64,000 bases of DNA, from the NCBI GenBank assembly GCA_021209875.1, contig JAGYVD010000001.1, forward strand, positions 5,332,001 through 5,396,000. Direction: 5' to 3'. A model generated the notes under the pieces. The model was not told the origin of the DNA and ran no database searches. It was given only the letters and a program-made list of their open reading frames with translations. A program made the translations under genes and the position numbers. The DNA comes from Rosellinia necatrix. Lineage: Eukaryota; Ascomycota; Sordariomycetes; Xylariales; Xylariaceae. Below, one piece after another: positions 55,620-64,000 of this stretch (positions are counted from its first letter, which is position 1; every line of letters begins with the position of its first letter).

Positions 55620-57319
55620 TTAAGAGGCGGACGCCAGCCGACCACCGTTCGCTTTCCCCGTTTTCTTCTTGCTCAAGAACTCTGCTTCCTTGTCTCTTCG
55701 CCACTGACAGGTCTCGGCGAACTCACACCAGTTGCACTTGTACGTGTCTTCGATGGTGACACCCTCTGGTTGACGCTCGCCACGCCACCATCGTAGATTA
55801 TCTTTTATGTAAGCATCGAGTGCGTCTGGGTCATTCGGGAACGAGTTGTTGCCAATGATGTGCCCGTCGTTGCGGTGGCGGTATTGGACAGCGAGTAGAC
55901 TACCGATAGACCCGGATCCAAGGGGGAAAGTTTCCTTTAGCTCGGCTTTCAGCAGCGGTATGATCTGGGATATGGATCGGTAGCCGATGAGGTCCGAGGA
56001 GTACGTCTCGGAGGGTATCTCCTCGACTTCGGAGTCGGCGTCATAGAATATCTCGTCGTGAAGACCGCCGATCTGGGCCATGAAGGCGTCGGAGAAACGA
56101 GCATCGCCGTTGAGGCCATAGCGCCGAAAGATGGCAGAATAGTCCACTCTATCGGCGGCCATGTCCGACAGTAAACGGTAGTAGAGGAATAGTTGCACTC
56201 TTGCGGGTCTTAGTGCCGTGCCGGTCGGCAGCCTGTCTGAGCCCCGTGTCTTTACGTCAGTTAGGTAGACGGTCTTGTGGCTAGTCATATAATCCGTGAT
56301 GGACGACTGCTGGGTGGAAGTATTCGAACTTGTTAGGTTCAGCTCTTCCTCGAAGCTAGCATTCGGGCTCTCGTGGGTAAGTTGGTCGATGACGCCATTG
56401 AAGATTTCTCCCTCGGCGGTGCCCCAGACCTCCAATTCCCGCGTGATGCCGGTATCCCTGAGAGTGCGCAAGCCCTGGATGACATTCCAGAGACGCAGGG
56501 CAAAGGCTTCTTCCCTGGACGCTATGCTGACCCGGACGGCGGTATGTACCTCATCTTCTAGCGTCTGATGGACCCGTGAGCCCCCTCGCATCGCTGTAGT
56601 TACCGTCTTCTTGCCGCCGGGGAGTCGCGTGAGCGTATACCAGTGTTGGAGCTCGCACCAAGCCCCGGCTGCCAGGTCGGTGACGGTGAGAGGCCGTTTA
56701 GGGAAGGACCGGAAGCGTTGGAGGGGAGTACGGGTGTCTGGTTCCTTTGCGGCCGTGGCTGTGGCCGTGGCAGGAGGTAGTTGTTGGGCGGGCTCAACGT
56801 CGGGTCTGAGATTGGACAGTGCTTGGCTTACTAGACGCTATCAGTCAGTCAGCCATATTTACCAGGACCACGGCAGCGGTTCATAGCAGACGTACAATCC
56901 GGGTATCTAACCGCATCCCCCGCCGTGGCACCCTGTTCCAAATGCGATGGGCTCGATGGGTGGATGTCGCTGGCTCCGTCGTCGCTGTCGCTCGGTGACG
57001 GCCGAGTAAGAACGGCGGCTCCCTTGGACTGTGAAGACCCTCGAAGGGGGGAAGGCAACGGCAACGGCGCATGAGATCGGCCATTGCGATTCCAGCTCGT
57101 GGTCGTTGTTGTTGCTGTGGTCGTCGCTGCTGTGGTCTTCGCTCTAGTTGCAGGGTCTCTGGCACTGCTCTTAGGTATGTTGCCAGTTACGAGCCCCGTC
57201 AGAATCTCGTCCACGAGTTGTTCCTCTCCCACGGAAAAGTCAGATCCATAGTCACTATCTCCGTCGATATCGCCCACGTTTCCGAGCCCTGCAACATTCC
57301 TAGATATGGAGACGGCCAT
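55620..57319 (-). CDS. EXO5: Exonuclease V (iron-sulfur single-strand exonuclease)
   Basis: Two exons (56896..57319, 55620..56830) give 544 residues. The N terminus is acidic and low-complexity (TTATTTATTTTTS run). The core carries AGAWCELQHWYTL (C200), GVIDQL and VYLTDVKTRG, the D and DxK nuclease residues, then RPARVQLFLYYRLL. The C terminus has YKCNWCEFAETCQW, placing C507, C510 and C516; with C200 these make the four-cysteine 4Fe-4S site that defines EXO5/Dem1. The yeast enzyme is a mitochondrial, single-strand-specific 5' exonuclease needed for mtDNA maintenance, and the human one acts in crosslink repair; location here is not evident, as no clear mitochondrial leader is seen. The single 65-base intron has a GTACGT donor. 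The C-terminal basic tail (KKKTGKANGGR) may be a nuclear signal. Confidence 0.9.
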
Positions 57320-58674
57320 GCCTCATGCTGGCACGCATAGCCCGTGCCTGAAAGGAAGAATTGTCGGCAATGTGGTGGTGCTAATACTAGTGTTGGTGCC
57401 GGTGCTGGTGCCGGTGCTGGTGCTAGCGTTGGTGGTGATGATGGCAGAATGGTGGCAAAAAGGTGGCAAGGAGGTGGATGTGTGAATCATAGGGTCATGG
57501 TGGAAAGATTGAAGTGTCACCGACGCGCATAGGTTGTCCGTTATGTTGACAACGACGCCGACACTGATTCGATAAATAGACCGGCGCGGCTTCGATCTAT
57601 ACGTTACAGCGCATGCCGGGCTTGCTGCCTGGCCGGTCATGCATACTTTACCTTGGCTAATGATCGCGGGGAAACGCGACGGGTGTGGGAGTCTAAAAGC
57701 TGCAGATGCACTAATTGATAGTTACCACATGGGTAAGCAGACACAAGTAGGTACCTACGTAAAAGCTACGTACCTGCTCAGGCACCGTTAGCCAAATGTA
57801 GTGGGCTTCGTACAGTGTATATAAATTGATACTAATACCGTACACTACTTAAGTAATCTGCCCAGTATAGCTTAACTAGGTATGCTTAACTCAGTCTAGG
57901 TTCAATGCTAATAAATAAGCACCTTGGGTATGTAAGCGCCAACCTTGCTCAATTGTTCGTGTATTTCATCAATCTATGTACATATGTATATCAGTAACGC
58001 TGTAAGGAGTAGACGATCAAATCCTTGCTCAGCTATAGTTTCAAGTTCGGCGAGGGATAACTACCTACATATGCACATGGGCACTAAAATTGGTTCAAAC
58101 GTCGAGACCAGTGGAAAGTAGTTTCTTAAGCCACAACGTTGTTATTCTATTGAGCCAGCTGTAAAACGTTCAATCATGAAAATATTAAAGAATTTGGCGA
58201 TTTACCTACAGTACACAGTTCCAAGAGATTGAGGTTGTCTAGACCAGACCCAACTCAGCTCCCGAAAGAACGGAACACCCATGCACTCCATAAAACACAA
58301 GCATTTTCACACCGTAGTGTAACCTAACTTGGGTAGCGAGACGTTAGCTAGTCGGTACCATGTTCCGGCAGTGCTCACGTCAGAGTCATTCGAGTATGGA
58401 CCGTCTATAGACGGTGTCATATTCATAAATGATTGGTGCATCCCCATACGCTCATCTATATTTAGCGTTCTCAACTTACCATTGTAATACCAGAGTGAGA
58501 TTAAATACCGGACCTACCTAGTCATAAACAAATAACCCTAGATCGCGTAGTTAGGTAAATAGATCTACAAAATGATTTTTTTATCTCACTTCCGAGAGAG
58601 TTGGATCTTTGTCTCCGACATACTCCCATCTTCTACATTGAAATCGAAGTCGCCGCAACAGAAACACCGTGGCC
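57320..58674. other. Divergent promoter region with a minisatellite
   Basis: About 1.35 kb between the starts of EXO5 (-) and the DUF3176 gene (+). It contains the GGTGCTGGTGCC minisatellite and several TAGGTA units; otherwise it is AT-rich with no gene supported. Confidence 0.5.
57372..57444. repeat. GGTGCCGGTGCT-type minisatellite
   Basis: About six 12-base-like units of GGTGCTGGTGCC with substitutions, 55-125 bases upstream of the EXO5 start codon, so in its leader or core promoter. Confidence 0.75.
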
Positions 58675-60666
58675 ATGATGGATTCGAGTACGGGAAACCC
58701 GCCGCAGGGATACTATTACTACAACGAGGGCTATCCCCTTCACCACGACTATCCTGCCATGATAGACCAACACGGCACCCCTCAAGGGTATATCACCCCT
58801 CAGGAATACGTCAGTGTCGGCTCTCAAGAATACATCCCCTCTGAGGAACCCTCTGCGTCTAAGACATATGCCGTCCCAGCCCAAAGCGAAGTCCCATGGA
58901 CGCAGCCTACCACTCCCCTTTCACCGCCTCCCTCCAAGCTCTCCTGGTTCGATAGGATGAATACCAGCTGGGCACCCGAGATTATCAGCCAGGTATTCAG
59001 CGTGGCCTTCCTCCTGGCCTTGATTATCCTCCTCTCGAGGCTGGATGGTCGCCCCTTATCCACCTGGACTATCGCCGTCTCGCCCAACGCCGTCATCGCC
59101 ATCCTTTCCATCGCCTCCAAGGCGTCGCTCATCTATGCCCTCGGCCAGACTATCAGTCAGCTCAAATGGTTGCATTTAGTCCAGAGGCCAGACAGGTGGG
59201 CCGATATCTCTCTCCTACTATATTACGCGTAGTGCTTCTTTCTGACACCAGATCCAAGTCTCCAAGATCTCCAGCATTACGACGATGCCAGCCGAGGTCC
59301 CTTGGGCGCCATTCGGCTGTTCTGGACTGTACGATCCGCATCCTTTATTGCGTATCTAGGCTGTCTTGTCGTGTTGCTCGCTTTGGCGTTTGAGCCGTTT
59401 TCTCAGCAGCTGCTTCATTTCGACGAGCGGGTTATTGCTTATCCCGACCTTCAGTCGTCCGTGTCATTCTCTACAGCGTATGACTTCCAGTCAAGCGGTG
59501 TCGATGGAGTCTCTGCTGTCATAGGTAATATTTCCCCTCGCAGTGCAGTCATGTTTAGCGATAACCTCTTTCTGATGGTGGTAATAGTTGGGCCGAGAGA
59601 CAACGAGATGACGGCGGCGGCTGTCAACGGTCTCTACGGCGTCGTGAAGGATCCGCCATTTCACTGTCCCGGTTCGACGTGCGATTACCCGAACTTTACC
59701 ACCTTTGGTATATGCAGTGAATGTGCGGATATCGCATCGACCATCACGAAGAAGCAGGCCAACGTCACATTTGGGCAACTTTGGAATTTCCGGACGCCAG
59801 GCAATTTGACCCTGCAAGCATCAGCCAGCGTCGATGCCCACAGCGGCTTCAAACATACTCTCACCAACGCCACCGCCGAGCCTCTCAATTCGGCATTCGC
59901 CGGGCTCGGGATGCCCGTGAGGGCCGGCATCATACGGTTTCCCAACGACCAGTCGACTGACCGGTCCACCATCGACACCTGGATGGACAAGATGCAGGCA
60001 TACGAGTGCACGATCTCGTTCTGCGGGCGCCGGTTCACGAACTGGGACACCGCCAACGGCACCCTCACATACCAGGAGGAACCGATCATCAAGCTGAACA
60101 ACTCCGAGGTCCCGGCGGACGGGGCGCCGTGGTTCAGGCTCCTGGCGCCCCTGGACGCGACCGAGTCGCTAGACATCGCCAGGGGAAGGGGGAACAACTC
60201 GTTCCGGATCAATTACCTGGACGGCGAGAACATCGCCAACATCCTGACGTCGCTGCTGACCGTGCGCAGCGAGGTGCCCGCGAACCAGCAGGTCGGGGCG
60301 GCGGCGCTGTACAGCAGCCCGGACATCGCATCCACGCTGGACGACGTCGCGCGCGGCATGTCGTACCGCATGATGTCGGGGCCCAACGCGACGACGGCGC
60401 ACGGCCGCGTGTACGCGGCGCAGACGTACATGCGCGTGCGCTGGCCGTGGATCGCGCTGCCCGTCGCGCTGGCCGTGGCGTCCGCCGCCTGCCTCGCCGC
60501 CGTCATCGCCGCCACGCGCCGCACCCGGCAGCGCGTGTGGAAGTCGTCGCTGACGCCCCTGCTGCTGGCCGACGTCTCCTACCCCCTCACGCATCCCGGC
60601 GAGCGGCCCCTCGACCACCAGGCGCGCGAGAGGTCGAGGACGATCGCTAGCCACCTCGCGAAATAA
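58675..60666 (+). CDS. DUF3176-family membrane protein
   Basis: Two exons (58675..59195, 59259..60666) give 642 residues. N-terminal 85 residues are Y/P/S-rich and cytosolic. A transmembrane hairpin follows (IISQVFSVAFLLALIILLS near 103-121, then a second at VIAILSIASKASLIYALG near 141-158), with SQLKWLHLVQRPDSLQDLQHYDDASRGPLGAIRL across the intron, the DUF3176 signature. A third segment (FIAYLGCLVVLLALAF, about 212-230) leads into a large extracellular loop with CPGSTCDYPNFTTFGICSEC and many N-glycosylation sites. A final segment (WIALPVALAVASAACLAAVIA, about 580-600) is followed by a short basic tail. The family is fungal and of unknown function. The splice acceptor chosen is CCAAG at 59258; the nearer CCAG at 59251 gives the wrong frame. 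The start is ATG at 58675; ATG at 58678 is equally possible. Confidence 0.87.
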
Positions 60667-62013
60667 GCTAAGGTGGTGGTGATGGGCTACGCACCGGCGG
60701 AAGACCGCGGGCGGAATGCATGGCTATCGCTGCGTGTTGTCGTTCGACGTGTTGGTTTTCGTATGCGGCCGTTCGAAATCCTACGTTTCCACGACGCGCG
60801 ACCCCTTCATTAAGGTGTCTGGATTTGATTCGGCAAATTCAGGTTATTACGATGGAAATACGATCGAACACATTGATTTGATCCTGGATTGTCGACCTAC
60901 AGGGCGTCAATCTAATGTCCCGATGTTCGCTTCCGTCCACGTCCCCTCAATTACTGCCGGATCATAAGAGCCTGGATATGAGACTAGGCTGGAGGTATGT
61001 CATCCCCCCCGACCCTATCATTTTGCTAGTTTTGCTGAATGTCTCCAGGCACTCTAGGTGACCATTTATGATATATTCACTCGTCAGATATAAAATCAAC
61101 AACCCAGTTGGAATAGAATTCTGATGATTGGGGAACGAAATTAAATAGTTATATATTTATATATATATATACATATATGGACAAAAACAAAAATAAAAAA
61201 CGGCCATTTAATGAATTTTGCTATCTACATATGCTGCTCTACTTGTATTCTTACCTCAACAATCCGGCGGGAGACGACTTAGAAGGACAATCGTTGTTCC
61301 ATCGAAGAGGCGTTCGGATCAATGTTACCCCTCCTTACTGTAAAATCGGTCAAAGGCTAGATCGATACGATACATAGGACGGTGAGTGGGCCAAGGCGTT
61401 GGGCACGACAGAGCAGAGATCGAATAGGCATTCATAAAGTATTTAGAGATCTGCCTTGCGAAATAATTAGTGGCGTTTTGAGGATAGGTAGCCTCTTCTA
61501 ACTTAGATGCCTATAACCATCCAAACAGCACTATGCTAGACTTAGTTACAATGCACACTGCCTACCTAGAATAAGTGCCTGCGCTGTATCTAAGTACTTA
61601 CCTACCTACCCAGGTAGTTATAGCTGCTGCACGGAGTATCAGCCCTGGAAATGGGCGCATCGTCAATTCTTCAGCTCAGCCGCTATCCTGGCGCCTACGA
61701 CAGGGGTCCCAGCAGCGCGCCAGCTCACACTAGACAATGCCCTGCACGATTGGCTCGTGGACACTGCCACCTTCTGGGAGGCCGGCTTGAATACGAAGAC
61801 GTTCAGACGGGGAGCGACACCAAGGCAGCAGTTAGACTGTCACTATGTATGTATATTTATAAAACGGACTCCATCGCCAGTTGAGGGCGTGCACAAACAT
61901 CGTATCGGCCCATCCCCTTCATCTCTCTTCTCCCCCTGGCGACAATCGGCTCACCGATCCCAGAGCACGGTCTCACCCCCCTCCTCCCCTACCCCCGCGT
62001 CACTTATACCGCC
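60667..62013. other. Intergenic region, no gene seen
   Basis: About 1.35 kb, AT-rich, including a TA-rich patch (61150-61177) and a TAGGTA repeat patch near 61560-61620. A CT/CCC-rich stretch (about 61915-62010) directly upstream of the F-box gene looks like its leader. Confidence 0.45.
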
Positions 62014-62695
62014 ATGTTTTCTCTTGTCCCGCCCATGCGGCGGACCTCACGCCGTGCCGCAAAGGGCGGTCATGAGATCGCCAAGCAGTGCCCACCGGAA
62101 CCCGTCTCGAGCGCGTCTCTGGCTGGCCTGCCCACCGAGCTTCACCTGCTCATCGCCAGCCACCTCACCTACCCCGACGCCCTATCTCTCAAGTTCGCCT
62201 CGCGGCACTTCTTCTACGTGGTCGACACGGGCGTCAGGCTCAAGGTCGCGTGGCTCATGGAGCGCCGGAGCCTGCATCTGGAATGCCCCAACGATCGGCG
62301 CTGCGACCTCGGAAGCGACTTGAGGTTCTGCCGAGGGAGCGTGAAGTACGTTACTTATTACCACCGACCCCTTCTCCTTCCCCCCTTCCCCCTTCCCCCT
62401 TCCCCCGGTCTCCGGGCCTCCACTTTAACGCCGGTCTCCTTGGCTGACAGGAATCTATCTATAAAGGTTGCTGCTGCAGCGACGTCGAGAACATCTGGAG
62501 TGCGAGTCGCGGCCCGGCCTCGGCTGCCTCGTCTTCGGGACGGCGGCCTGTGCCCACCGGCGCAGCTTGGGACAGCGGTGCCGGAGCTGGCTGCGCTCGC
62601 GTCTGACGATCGAGCTCTGGTGGTTCCTGCTCGCGCTACTCCCCATTTGCCTGGGGTGTATATGGATGGCCGAGTTGGCGACCTGGTCACCTTGA
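62014..62695 (+). CDS. F-box protein with a C-terminal hydrophobic segment
   Basis: Two exons (62014..62345 and 62467..62695) give 186 residues. The F-box lies at about residues 35-75 (LAGLPTELHLLIASHL, then YPDALSLKFASRHFFYVV) and would bind a SKP1 protein to bring a target to an SCF ubiquitin ligase. It is followed by MERRSLHLECPNDRRCDLGSD, then in exon 2 a cysteine/arginine-rich stretch (HLECESRPGLGCLVFGTAAC) and a hydrophobic segment (LWWFLLALLPICLGCIWMAE, about 160-180) near the end, so the protein may be membrane-anchored. The intron acceptor chosen is the AAAG ending at 62466; the GACAG ending about 15 bases upstream leads into a frame with no protein-like composition. Fungal F-box proteins of this small type are numerous and their targets unknown. 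Confidence 0.75.
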
Positions 62696-64000
62696 TCGTG
62701 ATTACCCCCCTACCGTCCCCCCCTCTCCCCCCCCTTCTTCACCTCACCGTCCCGACACCTAACCCAGGTGGGTATGCCGGTGCACACTGGGCACCGGATA
62801 CCTGGCCCCCCAAGGGGCTTTCAAATGAGGACACTACAATTTTACATCGTTGATTTGATGTATTTAACCTTGCGGTATTGACGAATGACCTAAGGCGGCT
62901 TCGGTCCCGTCTCTAGCGCATCCTCTCTGACACTATATACCTAGTGTACAGTACATATATAATATGGTAATAATAATGATGAGATGAATGAAAAGGGACG
63001 GCGATGGATCTCATTGATCCCGTCGTCCCCTCTTACCCGGCATTTAAGATCCGTCCCGGGGGTCATCATTGCTGCTGTCCACCTTATATCTATGCTACCG
63101 TAATCCGTGTTATCCGGCCATATGAGGGATGGAAATGTGTACCCCACGTCTTGGTGTGTCGAGGTACAGGCTCCGAATTATGTCCATCTTAAAACCTCCA
63201 TGCCTACCTGGGTACCTACATCATATGTATACATATACCGGGTAGTTATCCCCACTTGATACATATCTCGACCTCTTACATAACAGGTATTGCGAATACG
63301 AAGACACGCGGAGACGTGTCTCGGTTTGCATGATTTGAAACAAATCCAGAGCAGATCCAGAGCTTACCTTAGGTAAGTCATACAGAATCCAGTCCATTAG
63401 TTAGTTGGGTACCTACCTGTTAGTACTGGTTAGGCTAGGTAGGTAAGTAGGTAACTTGGGCAGAACTCAGGGGTCAGAAACCCCACCTCCGATAAGAACA
63501 AAGCATGTACATAGGTATCTCTATTGTAGTTACCTCATACCTCCTCACATACATGTAGTAGCTAGTGACAGTATGTACATAACTACCACAAGTGCTAGTT
63601 ATTAGGACCTAGCTACATGCCTCCTACAAATGTGTAGCGACTACCAACTTAAGGCTAGACTAGGTTCTTACTCAAGCTGCAAGTACGCTATGTTTTATAC
63701 AGTACCCCTAAGTAAGTACCTACCTGTCAGGGAGAGACTACCTACCTATAGGTCTGTTGTTGGGGATGCAGGCGGGTAGACGTAAGTACCTGGGGAACGG
63801 AAGCTTGGTTGACTTCCGACCATGGCAGACTAAAACCTCCTCCACTGTCTACATCTCTCCTCCTTTCTTGATTCCTCAGCCACAGCCCCCTTCTGGTTGA
63901 ACAATCAACCGATCAATCCATCTCTATCCGTGCCTCTCTCCCTCTCGTTCTTTTCGTTAGATTCCTCCTCCGTATTTTCCTCCAGCGCATATACGCCATC
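62696..64000. other. Right-edge intergenic DNA with short palindromic repeats
   Basis: About 1.3 kb with no gene supported. Dense TAGGTA/TACCTA units occur at about 63370-63460 and 63710-63760. The last 150 bases turn CT-rich (CTCTCTCCCTCTCG and CTCCTCC), resembling the leader of a plus-strand gene that starts beyond the window. Confidence 0.45.

Overview
This window is chromosomal DNA of a filamentous ascomycete (Pezizomycotina, most likely Sordariomycetes). Genes are spaced 0.4-3 kb apart, and most are interrupted by introns of about 50-165 bases with GT..AG ends and CTAAC/CTGAC-type branch sites. The families present are typical of these fungi: HET domains, DUF3176, Ish1/Msc1, a Gnt1-like GT8 enzyme, GH30 and GH31. 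I saw no rRNA, convincing tRNA, CRISPR array or prokaryotic-style operon. All exon coordinates below were worked out by hand from splice signals, frame continuity and family conservation; total coding lengths were checked to be multiples of three.

Layout. 0.7-8.9 kb holds housekeeping genes: a five-finger CCCH protein (-), the TFIIF beta subunit (+), a HAD phosphatase (+) and a conserved coiled-coil protein of unknown function (+). 9.4-14.1 kb is one intronless 1551-residue HET-domain protein (-). 16.9-25.3 kb has an unknown 526-residue protein, a divergent SKP1 paralogue, an NmrA-type reductase with a one-base frameshift, a scrambled HET relic, and a small two-exon gene for a cysteine-rich single-pass membrane protein (24.9-25.3 kb, -). 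28-40.8 kb holds a degenerate aspartic-protease-like membrane protein, a GT8 N-acetylglucosaminyltransferase, an eight-repeat Ish1/Msc1 protein and a GH31 alpha-xylosidase. 41-46.5 kb is gene-poor and contains a dead Ser/Thr kinase gene. 46.6-64 kb has a sulfotransferase-like protein, an acyl-CoA dehydrogenase, a secreted GH30 glycanase, exonuclease V, a DUF3176 membrane protein and an F-box protein.

The genes do not form an obvious biosynthetic cluster. Loose themes are: (i) allorecognition-type genes and their wreckage (one intact HET gene, one HET relic, one dead kinase of the sort often found beside HET genes); (ii) carbohydrate-active enzymes (GH31, GH30, GT8); (iii) ubiquitin-ligase parts (SKP1 paralogue and F-box protein, 42 kb apart). 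Intergenic DNA is AT-richer and carries many short palindromic CCTAGGTAGG-type repeats, several microsatellites and a 70-bp dispersed repeat. The most interesting items for follow-up are the small cysteine-rich gene, the kinase pseudogene whose tryptophan codons have become stops by transitions, the frame-scrambled HET relic and the NmrA frameshift.
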